A stretch of 10,960 nucleotides of DNA from CAYLJO01 sp964383905 (GTDB lineage: Bacteria > Acidobacteriota > Blastocatellia > Pyrinomonadales > Pyrinomonadaceae): NCBI GenBank assembly GCA_964383905.1, contig CAYLJO010000207.1, forward strand, positions 1-10,960. Reading direction: 5' to 3'. The notes beneath the pieces were generated by a model. It searched no databases. It worked only from the letters and a program-made list of their open reading frames with translations, and was not told the DNA's origin. The translations under genes were made by a program, and so were the position numbers. Shown here one piece after another: positions 1-7,685 of the stretch (its first letter is position 1; every line of letters begins with the position of its first letter).

Positions 1-3000
1 AAACTGAAAATATTGTTGCGGTTACTCAAGGTCCTCACGGCGCCCTGCTCAAACTGAGCGACGAAGGAAAGCCTGTTCGAGAGGCGGTACTCGAGCACCA
101 CAACCTGGTTCTGATCCGACGTCACGTTGGTCGAATAAGTAATAGACAGGTTTTTATTGATCTGGCGTCCGACCGTCAAACGTGCCGTCGGACTCGCGCC
201 GCCGCGCCCCGTAACCAGCGGATCAATCTCAAACCGGTTGAGGCCGAACAGCCGGCTCGTCGCCCGCTGCGCCGGCGCATTAATAAGCGTATCCGTGAGC
301 AGGCTCGCCGCCGTGCCCAGCCCCGTTTGCGCCAGTACAGAGCCGCCCGTGTCGCCCGACGAGAGGTTGCCCGTGGTAATCAGCGACACCACGTCTGCCT
401 GGGGCAGAGCCGGGTCTGAACGCACCGTCGCCTGCGGCTGCGACAGCGGCCCGGTCAGGCTGACGATGACGCGATAGCCTTTGATCTCCGACTCCGCCTC
501 GATATTAAGAATGGGATCGAACTCAGGGCCTCCCGGCAAATCCACGTAAGCGCGGGTCAGATCATACCGGTCGTTGCGGAAGCTGAGCGTGCCGCGTGTG
601 GCTGTGATGCGGCCGGAGATACTCGGGTCTTCGACCGGCCCGGTGATGTGCAGCGCGACGGAGCCGACGACGTCGGCGATGTTGTTACGGACGACGAGCG
701 CATCACGCCCGTCGACACGCAGGTCAAGCTCTGTGGACGTACCGAAGGGGGAGGTGCCACCGCCACCTTCGGTCAGCGACCCTTCGCCGCGACGGTTGAT
801 GAGCGTCGCAACATCAATGTCTTTCGTGTACTCGGCCCGGCGCAGGTTAACGACGCCGCTAATGATCTGCTCGCTCAACGTGCCTTTGATCTCGAGGTCG
901 GCGTCGGCCGTTGACCTGAAGTCTTCCGGGAACGGCACGGTCACATTATCACCATGGACATCGATGAGAAATCGCGAGGGCACAAAGCGCTCGAGCAGCA
1001 CGCCGCCGGATGCCGTCACGTGGCCGCCGCCGAGCGTCCCCGTAAAGGATTCGACCTGGGCCTGGTTGGAATTAAAGATCACGCGCGTCTTGATGTTGGT
1101 CAGCGTAATGCGCTCGTCACTGACGAGCAGGGCGACAGACGCGGCACCCGCGCCATTATCGTTGGCTCCGATCGACGCGTTTCCGTTAATGCGCGGCTGG
1201 TCATACGTGCCGGTGACTCGCACGGCCACATCTGCCGTACCGGTCAGGAAAGCATTCCGGGAGATACTGTTCAAGACGCGCAGATTCAACCGTCCGTTGA
1301 CGGTCAGGTCGCTGGTACCGCCGCTGGCGAGCGCCGCCTTACCGCCGAAAGTGACGTTTGTGCCCGGCCCCGTAAACTGCGTCCTCTCAAAAGTGATTTC
1401 GGTGGGGGTGAACTGCACGATTAAGGGCGAAGTAGCTGCCAGCTGCATGTCCTGAATCTGCACTGAGAGGTCCGTGAAGTTGGCCGTGCCGCGCAAGCCT
1501 CCGATCCCAAAGACGTCTTCGCCCTCGGCATTCTCCGTGCGCAGGTTTCCGCTTGCTCTGACGGTTCCGGTCGCGTGTCCCGTGACGGTAATGTTGGCCG
1601 TGGTCGGCATGATCGCGGCAAAGAGCGGCTGAAGATTGGCGGCCGAAAAGGTTGTTTCAATGGTCGCCGGGAGGTTCGGGTTGCCCAGATCGACGCGGGC
1701 CGTCACGACCTGTGGCTGGCCCAGGAGGCCCGTCGTGAAAGTCACAGTGAGCTGTTTGTTCACGGTCTGGCCGACGAGAGACAGCGTGCCGGCCGGGCGG
1801 CCGTTGATGGTGACGTTTTGGCCCTGGCCGTTGAAATTGATGTCGAAAGTGGAGAAGTCCCCGATGTTGCCGGAGGCGCGGGCCTCAAGGTCGGCGGTGC
1901 CGGACAACTGCGGCAAGCTCGCGTTTCCGATCAATGACTGCAAGAGGTCCAGACGGACACCCGTGGCGCGAGCCTGTAAGCTGAAGTCCTGGCTCTTCGT
2001 GTTGTAATTGCCACTGCCGGTGATGCGACCGGCATTGAAGCGCGCGTCGAGGTTTTCAACATTGATGTTCGAGCCACTGAATGTCGCGCGTACCACGATG
2101 CCCGTGAAAGGCTCGCCGTTGAGACTGCCCGCGCCGAAACGCAGATCGGCGCTGCCACTCATTGCGTCGGGTAGTCCCGTGACATTAATGTGGCCCGAGA
2201 TCGACGAGCGCAGGTCAATGCTTCCGGCGCGCCCGGCTTGAGAGGTGTTTGCTAGTGTCCCTGACAGGGCAGCGACGAGGTTCTCGCCGTTAACGCGATC
2301 GAGGGTTGCGTCCAGCGTGATATTGTTCTGACCGCTACGGGGGGCGTTGAGAGTGAATTGCACGCCCCCGCCGTCGGGTTGGGTCAACCGGCCGTCGGTG
2401 ACGCTGAGTTGAGTGGTGTCAGTCGCGATAGACGCCGAAAGGGAGCCGAGATTTTGACCATTGACGACGAGAGAGGCGAGCGATGCGCGACCGTTAATCT
2501 CGGGATCAGTCAACTTTCCGCGGACCGTGCCGTTAAAAGAGAGATTACCGGCGAGCTGTATACCATATTTATCGAGTTGCTCCTCAACCGCGGGAAACAG
2601 CCCCGAGCTGACGAGCACATTCTGTAGTTCGGTGGCGTCGGTCGAGGCCAGAGCGAGCTGCAGATTTGAGTCGCGCTCGACGGAGAACTGTCCCGAAGCC
2701 GTCAACGTGCTCGCCGCAGTACGCAGGTTGGCGCGGTCGATTCGGAAGAGACCGCGGTCGGCACGCATCGCAATTTCTCCATTGATCGGCGTCCGCCCGC
2801 TCGCTTCACTTCCCGTCTCGCCGCTGAACTGCGCGGTCAGCGAGCCGGTTGCCGCGCCGGCAATATCCGTCCCGGGAAACGTGAGATCGACGGTGCCGGT
2901 CGCCTTACCCGCCACCGGCACCACGCGCCCTGTGAGCGAAACTAGTTTGCCGATATCCAGGTCGTTGAAGCTTGCCGCAACGTGGGAGGCCCCGCGCGTC

Positions 3001-5000
3001 GTCGTGCTCACCGTGGCGTTACCGCTGGCATGACCGCCCATGATGTCGGCCGTGAAATTGCTCAGCTGAATTTGATTGTTCGACGCGACCAGCCCCGCGT
3101 GCGCGGCGCCGAGCTCTACCTGTCCCAGCACGCCGCCGCCTAAGCTCAGATCAGCGCTCGCGCGATAACTCCCCTGTGGTTCGAGAACGAAGACCGGGTG
3201 CGCGAGGCGCACGCCTTCCACGCGGCCACCTGCGAAATCTTTACTCTTAGCTAGAGTTACGGTGCCGGTGTCGATGTCTCCCGAAGACCCCTCCACGCGG
3301 CCATTGTGGACGGCGAGACGAACACCGGCGATGTTCAGGCTACCGACCTGCGCGCCGACGGCACTGATACCACCAACGCGCAGACTCTCCACAACGGCAT
3401 TCGTCGCCCCGCCGCGGTCCACTACGCTGATGCCGCCTGCCGTGAGGCCGTTGACACGAGCGCCTGAGGCAACGACACTTCCGGCCTGGGCGCTCGCCGC
3501 GGAAGCTGTCGCGGCGCCGTTTTCCTGTCGCACGCGCACATCGGAGATGGTGATGCCGCCGCTGACGCTGGCGCCTGATGCATTGAGGCTGCCCGCGCTC
3601 ACTCTCGGCGCACTGGCCGTGAAAGTGTTATCGCGCATCTCAGCCCTGGCGTCGCTCAGGATCAGACCGGTAATGCTTGTGGCACCGCTGTGGATGGCGG
3701 CGGCGCGCAACTCGCCCAGCCAGCGAAAGTCTGTGCCGGTGCCCATCACGTTGCCCGCCAGTTGCACCGCATTGAGCTTAAAATCACCCGCCATTAAAAG
3801 CTCTGCGACGGATCGTCCCGTCACGTCGTAGCTCTTTCCGTCGCCGGAGGCGCGCGCGCTCACGTTCAAGCCTTGCAGTCGTATGTTATCCGCCGCCAGC
3901 GCATCAGACGTGACCCGGCCGTCAACTTGATAATGCGTACCCTCACCCGTCACCGTGCCGGAGAGGTTACCGACGCCGCGAAGCGCCGCGCCCGTTTGCA
4001 GAACGTCCGAAGCCTGCGTGAGATCAATCATCGAAGTGATCTGCATCTGGTAGCGGAGCGCGCGCCAGTCGTCCATTGTGCCTTGCAGGTGGGCCTCGGC
4101 GAGCGGCGAGCGCAAGGTAAGATCATGAATCTCGGCGCGTGTTTGATTGATGCGCGCGTGGGCTTCAATATCGATGTTGTTGACCGGGCGGCCGTCATAA
4201 ACAAACGTCGAGTTTGAAAGCCAGAGGTCAACGGTATCCATCCAGCTCGACGCGGGCGCGTTAAGATCATCGGGCTTGACCGTGCCGCGTATGTTGCGCG
4301 CTTCGCCGGAGATGTTATGGAGCTCATCGTTGTAATGAATCACGGCGCTGTTGATCTTCGCGAAGGCCGTCGAATATGAGAACAGGATGCGCTCGTTCGG
4401 GTTGGGCGGCGGTAAGCTAAGGTTGCGAAAATTCGAGTTGCCGTCCTTGTCAAAAGTCACCCAGACCTCAGCCCCGTCGACTTCGATGCTTTCCAGATTG
4501 ATGTCGCGGTGGAGGTTGAGCGCGTAGAGGTCTTCAACGCGGACGGTGGCGAGAATACGATTGACCTGGCCGAGCTTCGTGCCTGTCTTAGCGTCGTAAA
4601 GGTCTATGCCGCGCATTTCGACGGTGCGAGGGGAGATGGCGACGTGAAAGTCCTTGATCTCCGTGCGGACGCCGTATTCGGCGAGCGTGCTTTTGATTTG
4701 ATTGGCGACGAAGCGGTCGACGAAGCCCAATCTGTAGGCCAGGAGGGCAAGGAAAACGACGGCGACGAGAATGACGGCAATCGCGATTGTCGCGATGAAG
4801 GCGTTGCGGCGCGTCAGGTAGCGGCGGCGCTGTCCTTGCGGCGTCACAGGCTCGGCCCGGTCCGCGTCTCGTTCGGCAACGGCCTCGGCGGCGGGCGGCA
4901 AGGGCTCGTCCGTTTCCGATTGCAAGGCCTCTTCGATTCTCTCTTTTCCGGTGTCTCGTGACGCCTCAGTTGAAGCGTCGTCGCGATCATCAGCGGGCAT
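1..5000 (-). CDS. tamB: TamB-like (AsmA-superfamily) envelope protein, C-terminus cut off by window edge
   Basis: The minus frame starting at the ATG at 5000-4998 stays open to the window edge: 1666 codons and no stop at the places checked along its length. The start is fixed by an in-frame TGA at 5015-5013 and no other nearby start. Residues 1-66 are charged and cytoplasmic, ending in arginines (QGQRRRYLTRRN). Residues 67-89 form one hydrophobic helix, a signal anchor. The rest is Gly/Ser/Thr/Asn-rich beta-type sequence, as in the long groove of TamB and other AsmA-like proteins. Near residues 1513-1545 lies the characteristic DUF490/TamB C-terminal pattern (LTGPLSQPQATVRSDPALPQ, then ADVVSLITTG), followed by a barrel-like tail (LTVGRQINKNLSITYSTN, VLEYRLSNRLSFVAQFEQG). 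Only some tens of residues or fewer are probably missing. TamB acts between inner and outer membrane, in phospholipid transport or with TamA in outer-membrane protein assembly. TamA is not visible here. Residues about 435-590 contain degenerate tandem repeats. No clear Shine-Dalgarno sequence precedes the start. Confidence 0.9.
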   Translation of the reverse strand, partial: MPADDRDDASTEASRDTGKERIEEALQSETDEPLPPAAEAVAERDADRAEPVTPQGQRRRYLTRRNAFIATIAIAVILVAVVFLALLAYRLGFVDRFVANQIKSTLAEYGVRTEIKDFHVAISPRTVEMRGIDLYDAKTGTKLGQVNRILATVRVEDLYALNLHRDINLESIEVDGAEVWVTFDKDGNSNFRNLSLPPPNPNERILFSYSTAFAKINSAVIHYNDELHNISGEARNIRGTVKPDDLNAPASSWMDTVDLWLSNSTFVYDGRPVNNIDIEAHARINQTRAEIHDLTLRSPLAEAHLQGTMDDWRALRYQMQITSMIDLTQASDVLQTGAALRGVGNLSGTVTGEGTHYQVDGRVTSDALAADNIRLQGLNVSARASGDGKSYDVTGRSVAELLMAGDFKLNAVQLAGNVMGTGTDFRWLGELRAAAIHSGATSITGLILSDARAEMRDNTFTASAPRVSAGSLNASGASVSGGITISDVRVRQENGAATASAASAQAGSVVASGARVNGLTAGGISVVDRGGATNAVVESLRVGGISAVGAQVGSLNIAGVRLAVHNGRVEGSSGDIDTGTVTLAKSKDFAGGRVEGVRLAHPVFVLEPQGSYRASADLSLGGGVLGQVELGAAHAGLVASNNQIQLSNFTADIMGGHASGNATVSTTTRGASHVAASFNDLDIGKLVSLTGRVVPVAGKATGTVDLTFPGTDIAGAATGSLTAQFSGETGSEASGRTPINGEIAMRADRGLFRIDRANLRTAASTLTASGQFSVERDSNLQLALASTDATELQNVLVSSGLFPAVEEQLDKYGIQLAGNLSFNGTVRGKLTDPEINGRASLASLVVNGQNLGSLSASIATDTTQLSVTDGRLTQPDGGGVQFTLNAPRSGQNNITLDATLDRVNGENLVAALSGTLANTSQAGRAGSIDLRSSISGHINVTGLPDAMSGSADLRFGAGSLNGEPFTGIVVRATFSGSNINVENLDARFNAGRITGSGNYNTKSQDFSLQARATGVRLDLLQSLIGNASLPQLSGTADLEARASGNIGDFSTFDINFNGQGQNVTINGRPAGTLSLVGQTVNKQLTVTFTTGLLGQPQVVTARVDLGNPNLPATIETTFSAANLQPLFAAIMPTTANITVTGHATGTVRASGNLRTENAEGEDVFGIGGLRGTANFTDLSVQIQDMQLAATSPLIVQFTPTEITFERTQFTGPGTNVTFGGKAALASGGTSDLTVNGRLNLRVLNSISRNAFLTGTADVAVRVTGTYDQPRINGNASIGANDNGAGAASVALLVSDERITLTNIKTRVIFNSNQAQVESFTGTLGGGHVTASGGVLLERFVPSRFLIDVHGDNVTVPFPEDFRSTADADLEIKGTLSEQIISGVVNLRRAEYTKDIDVATLINRRGEGSLTEGGGGTSPFGTSTELDLRVDGRDALVVRNNIADVVGSVALHITGPVEDPSISGRITATRGTLSFRNDRYDLTRAYVDLPGGPEFDPILNIEAESEIKGYRVIVSLTGPLSQPQATVRSDPALPQADVVSLITTGNLSSGDTGGSVLAQTGLGTAASLLTDTLINAPAQRATSRLFGLNRFEIDPLVTGRGGASPTARLTVGRQINKNLSITYSTNVTSDQNQVVVLEYRLSNRLSFVAQFEQGAVRTLSNRNNIFS
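3240..3690 (-). repeat. Degenerate ~36-37-residue protein repeats inside the TamB-like gene
   Basis: Translating the minus frame here gives about three and a half diverged repeats. Their starts read SGATSITGLILSDARAE, ASGASVSGGITISDVRVR, ASGARVNGLTAGGISVVD and AVGAQVGSLNIAGVRLAV. The shared pattern is roughly S-G-A-x-V-x-G-x-I-x-I-S-D-V, followed about 20 residues later by an A/S-rich stretch ending in G-S-V/L. The segment is unusually rich in Ala, Ser, Gly and Val compared with flanking TamB sequence. The regular hydrophobic alternation suggests stacked beta turns continuing the groove. The repeat is seen at protein level only; the DNA copies are well diverged, so it is old. Confidence 0.6.
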
Positions 5001-5120
5001 AAAACACGGGTGTCAGCCACCTCGGGCGTGGCTCGTAGCAAAAAGTTAGTTTAGGGAGGGAGAGCCCCGAAAAGAGTTTCGGATTACGTCTTAATTCCAA
5101 GCCCGGAACTCGAAACTCAG
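5001..5120 (-). promoter_or_regulatory. ribBA-tamB spacer with overlapping inverted repeats
   Basis: This 120-base spacer separates the ribBA stop from the tamB start on the same strand. It holds two inverted repeats that share one arm: GAGTTTCG (5075-5082) pairs with CGAAACTC (5111-5118), and TTTCGG (5078-5083) pairs with CCGAAA (5068-5073, four-base loop). In RNA made from the minus strand only one could form at a time. A third hairpin, AGCCAC/GTGGCT (5015-5020 with 5028-5033, seven-base loop), sits 15 bases upstream of the tamB start. None is directly followed by a U-run, so a plain intrinsic terminator is not supported; the nearest T-run on the minus strand is at 5041-5045. The spacer suggests tamB may have its own control, but no promoter is clear. 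Confidence 0.35.
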
Positions 5121-6302
5121 CTATGTCAGTGATAAGTCCTGCCGTCTGCTCACAACGTCTTTCACGGTCGCAGGCGAGCCGAGCGGCACATTCCCTACGA
5201 CCTCAAGATCAAAGCCTTCCAGTGCTGCCACCTTAGGGGGATTGTTGGTCAGCAGCAATATGCGACGCAGCCCCAGTTCGTGCAAAATTTGCGCGCCGAC
5301 GCCGTAATCGCGGTCCGCACCGTAGCCCGTTTCGATGCTCGCCTCCTGCAAGCTCAGGTCGCGCTCCTGCATGAGCGCGTAGGTGCGCAGTTGATGTATC
5401 AGGTCGAGGCCGTGTTCGCGCTGCCTCAAGTAGAGCACAACGCCGCGCCCTCGGCCCGCGATCTTTTCCAGCGCGGTGTGAAGCTGAAAGCCCGAATCAC
5501 CGATCAGCGAGCCGAACATGTCGCACGTCACGTTCACCGTATGGACGCGCACAAGCACCGGCTCCGCTCCCCGTATGTCGCCCATTACCATCGCCAGGTG
5601 CACTTCGCCGTTGATGACATTTTCGAACGCGATGGCGCGAAAGCGTCCGTAAACGGTCGGCAGGTCGGTTTCGGCGGCCCGCCGCACAAGCACCTCCTTG
5701 CGTATGCGGTAGCGCACGAGGTCGGCCACTGAAACTATTTTCAAACCGTGAAGACGGGCGAACTTTTCAAGCTCCGGGAGGCGGGCCATCGTGCCATCTT
5801 CGTTCATGATCTCACAGATCACACCCGCCGGGTAAAGCCCCGCGATGCGCGCAATATCAATGCTAGCTTCGGTCTGTCCGGGACGCACGAGCACGCCGCC
5901 TTTGCGCGCGCGCAAGGGGAAGACGTGGCCGGGGCGCGCCAGATCCTGGGGTCGCGTTTTCGGGTCCACGGCCGTCAGGATCGTCGTCGCGCGGTCAGAG
6001 GCCGAGATGCCGGTCGTCACCCCGCGCCGCGCTTCAATTGAGACCGTGAAAGCCGTGCCGAGAAAGGAGGTGTTGTCGGCCACCTGCATTGTCAGATGCA
6101 GCTCGTCGCAACGCTCTTCCGTGAGCGGCATGCAGATCAGGCCGCGCGCATGCGTCGCCATAAAGTTGATGATCTCCGGCGTGACTTTCTCCGCCGCGCA
6201 GGCGAGGTCGCCCTCATTCTCGCGATCCTCGTTATCGACGATAATGATCATGCGGCCGTCGCGTATGTCGGCGGCGGCATCTTCAACGGAAGCGAACGGC
6301 AT
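5121..6302 (-). CDS. ribBA: RibBA-type fusion: DHBP synthase with a degenerate GTP cyclohydrolase II domain
   Basis: 393 residues, the usual length for RibBA. Residues 1-200 are 3,4-dihydroxy-2-butanone 4-phosphate synthase, which makes the four-carbon unit of riboflavin from ribulose 5-phosphate. Visible motifs are DNEDRENEGDL (23-33, with the metal/substrate acidic residues), RPGHVFPLRARKGGVLVRPG (123-142) and ICEIMNEDGTMARLP (162-176). Gln143 stands where E. coli RibB has the GHTEA histidine; I believe this Gln is common in other RibB proteins. Residues about 204-393 have the GTP cyclohydrolase II fold, but the zinc site is gone: in the HSxCxTGD...RCDCG region this protein reads HTVNVTCD...IGDSG, so Asn257, Gly268 and Ser270 replace the three cysteines. 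The EGRGIGL loop is REHGLDL (295-301), and one residue is missing before RDYGVGAQIL (331-340). Cyclohydrolase activity is therefore unlikely and RibB activity likely, as in the RibBX variants known from Proteobacteria. No strong ribosome-binding site is seen. Confidence 0.93.
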   Translation of the reverse strand: MPFASVEDAAADIRDGRMIIIVDNEDRENEGDLACAAEKVTPEIINFMATHARGLICMPLTEERCDELHLTMQVADNTSFLGTAFTVSIEARRGVTTGISASDRATTILTAVDPKTRPQDLARPGHVFPLRARKGGVLVRPGQTEASIDIARIAGLYPAGVICEIMNEDGTMARLPELEKFARLHGLKIVSVADLVRYRIRKEVLVRRAAETDLPTVYGRFRAIAFENVINGEVHLAMVMGDIRGAEPVLVRVHTVNVTCDMFGSLIGDSGFQLHTALEKIAGRGRGVVLYLRQREHGLDLIHQLRTYALMQERDLSLQEASIETGYGADRDYGVGAQILHELGLRRILLLTNNPPKVAALEGFDLEVVGNVPLGSPATVKDVVSRRQDLSLT

Positions 6303-6518
6303 TTTTAGCTTACCCGATAAATTTTAGGGGATGCCAAATAACACCCGCTATGTTACCCGAAAGCCTCTAATTTTGCGACTCGCAGCGACGCGCGTATCGC
6401 GAAAAAGGGTATCGCCGAGTTTGAAGCCAAGATAATTGCTCCCACGGCTCAACCCGCTTCTATAATCTTCCTTTCCCGAGGAGTTTTGACCGGCCGGAGG
6501 GCCTCGCGCAATCTTCCC
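6303..6518 (-). promoter_or_regulatory. Spacer upstream of ribBA
   Basis: 216 bases between the isocitrate dehydrogenase stop and the ribBA start, long enough to hold a ribBA promoter. An eight-base direct repeat TTACCCGA (TCGGGTAA on the coding strand) occurs at 6310-6317 and 6353-6360, with start points 43 bases apart; the proximal copy lies about 7 bases upstream of the ribBA start. I looked for the conserved FMN-riboswitch core expected upstream of some riboflavin genes and did not recognise it. A perfect TATAAT lies on the plus strand at 6461-6466, pointing away from ribBA. No minus-strand promoter can be called with confidence. Confidence 0.3.
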
Positions 6519-7517
6519 TTAGAGGGCGGAAATGATCGCCTCGGCAAACTCCGCGGTCTTCGCATGGCCGCCGACATCACGCGTCCTGACCTTTCCTCCT
6601 GTGAAGACCTTCAGCATCGCGGTTTCGATTCTTTGCGCGGCGTCGCGCTCGCCGATCTGGCGCAGCATGAGAATGCCGGACTGAAGAAGCGCGGTTGGGT
6701 TGGCGATGCCCTGTCCGGCGATGTCGGGCGCAGAGCCGTGGACGGCCTCAAAGACCGCGCCGAGCTCGCCGATGTTCGCGCCGGGCACGAGGCCGAGGCC
6801 ACCGATCAATCCGGCGCACAGATCAGAAACGATATCGCCGTAGAGATTTTCGAGCAGCATAATATCAAACTGTTCCGGGCGCATCACGAGCTGCATACAG
6901 GCGTTGTCGACTATCTTATCGTCGGCTTCGATCTCCGGGTAATCTTTGGCGACGTGGCGAAAGCAGTCGAGGAATAGACCGTCTGAAAGCTTCATGATGT
7001 TAGCTTTATGCACGGCCGTGACTTTCCTGCGGCCTTCGCGCTGCGCGTACTCAAAAGCGAAGCGCGCGATGCGCGTCGAAGCCTTCTCCGTAATGATCTT
7101 CAGACTCTCGACGACCCCGGGAACGACGACGTGTTCGATCCCGGAGTAGAGGTCCTCCGTGTTTTCGCGCACCACGATCAGATCGAGTTCGGGGTAGCGT
7201 GAAGGGATATTTGGCAGCGCACGCACCGGGCGCAAGTTGGCGTAAAGATCGAGCGCCTTACGCAAGCCCACGTTGACGGACGTAAAGCCCTTGCCGACGG
7301 GCGTCGTAATCGGCCCCTTAAGCGCAACCCTGTTTCGTTTGATTGATTCGAGCAGGTCGGCGGGGAGCGTTTCGCCAAATTTTGCCAGCGCCTGTGAGCC
7401 GGCATAATGCGTTTCCCACTCAACCTCGACCCCCGCCGCTTCAATGATCCGGACGACCGACCCGGAAACTTCAGGGCCGATGCCGTCACCCGGTATGAGT
7501 GTGATAGTATGTTTCAT
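6519..7517 (-). CDS. NAD-type isocitrate dehydrogenase (isocitrate/isopropylmalate dehydrogenase family)
   Basis: 332 residues, the compact form resembling the mitochondrial NAD-dependent enzyme rather than the longer E. coli Icd. It would convert isocitrate to 2-oxoglutarate and CO2 in the citric acid cycle. Visible features are the N-terminal IPGDGIGPEV (8-17) and the substrate loop TSVNVGLRKALDLYANLRP (79-97), whose Ser80-x-Asn82 and Arg86 are the isocitrate pattern; isopropylmalate dehydrogenases have a leucine-rich segment there. Catalytic Tyr124 lies in RENTEDLYSGIEH and Lys171 in VHKANIMK. Metal-binding aspartates are Asp204 (DNACMQ) and Asp228/Asp232 (NLYGDIVSDL). The coenzyme segment HGSAPDIAGQGIANPTA carries Asp265-Ile266, the NAD rather than NADP choice. 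Homoisocitrate or tartrate-type relatives cannot be fully excluded. The ATG follows the gene's natural N-terminus closely; no Shine-Dalgarno sequence is visible. It is co-directional with ribBA but unrelated in pathway. Confidence 0.88.
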   Translation of the reverse strand: MKHTITLIPGDGIGPEVSGSVVRIIEAAGVEVEWETHYAGSQALAKFGETLPADLLESIKRNRVALKGPITTPVGKGFTSVNVGLRKALDLYANLRPVRALPNIPSRYPELDLIVVRENTEDLYSGIEHVVVPGVVESLKIITEKASTRIARFAFEYAQREGRRKVTAVHKANIMKLSDGLFLDCFRHVAKDYPEIEADDKIVDNACMQLVMRPEQFDIMLLENLYGDIVSDLCAGLIGGLGLVPGANIGELGAVFEAVHGSAPDIAGQGIANPTALLQSGILMLRQIGERDAAQRIETAMLKVFTGGKVRTRDVGGHAKTAEFAEAIISAL

Positions 7518-7530
7518 AATGAGTAATCAG
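7476..7530. repeat. 55-base exact direct repeat, left copy (genuine 5' end of the dehydrogenase gene)
   Basis: Bases 7476-7530 are identical over all 55 positions to 7631-7685. This copy contains the first 14 codons of the dehydrogenase gene and its 13-base leader, and ends exactly at the first N. The match running flush to both gap edges indicates unmerged overlapping contig ends rather than a biological repeat. Confidence 0.95.
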
Positions 7531-7630
7531 NNNNNNNNNNNNNNNNNNNNNNNNNNNNNNNNNNNNNNNNNNNNNNNNNNNNNNNNNNNNNNNNNNNNNN
7601 NNNNNNNNNNNNNNNNNNNNNNNNNNNNNN
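7531..7630. other. Assembly gap of 100 Ns
   Basis: Exactly 100 unknown bases, a conventional placeholder length for a gap of unknown size. It lies 13 bases upstream of the isocitrate dehydrogenase start, in the divergent junction with thiO. Identical 55-base sequence on both sides suggests that little or nothing is really missing. Confidence 0.97.
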
Positions 7631-7685
7631 GCCGATGCCGTCACCCGGTATGAGTGTGATAGTATGTTTCATAATGAGTAATCAG
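7631..7685 (-). pseudogene. 55-base direct repeat, right copy: apparent dehydrogenase N-terminal fragment (artefact)
   Basis: This copy carries the ATG (7672-7670 on the minus strand) and first codons of the isocitrate dehydrogenase gene, then runs into Ns. It looks like a second truncated gene start, but identity over its whole length to the left copy and its position against the gap make a duplicated contig end far more likely than a real gene fragment. Joining 7530 directly to 7686 would give the true junction. Confidence 0.9.

Noticed and set aside
574..3831. Long plus-strand ORFs opposite the left part of the window (for example 574-1455, 2461-3033, 3262-3831).
   Set aside because: They are antisense to an unbroken 1666-codon TamB-like frame, have no recognisable domains and show Arg/Ser/Pro-rich composition typical of shadow frames in GC-rich DNA.
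5041..5083. Intrinsic terminator after ribBA.
   Set aside because: The CCGAAA/TTTCGG stem is short and is followed by GGGGCTCTCCC on the transcript, not by a U-run.
6303..6518. FMN riboswitch upstream of the riboflavin gene.
   Set aside because: The spacer was read on the coding strand and the conserved multi-stem FMN core sequences were not recognised.
6519..7517. 3-isopropylmalate dehydrogenase (LeuB).
   Set aside because: The substrate loop reads TSVNVGLRK with Ser80-x-Asn82, the isocitrate pattern, instead of the leucine-rich loop of LeuB, and no leucine genes are nearby.
7631..7685. A second, truncated dehydrogenase gene as evidence of gene duplication.
   Set aside because: It is exactly identical to the other copy for 55 bases and both copies end at the N run, which fits an assembly overlap better.
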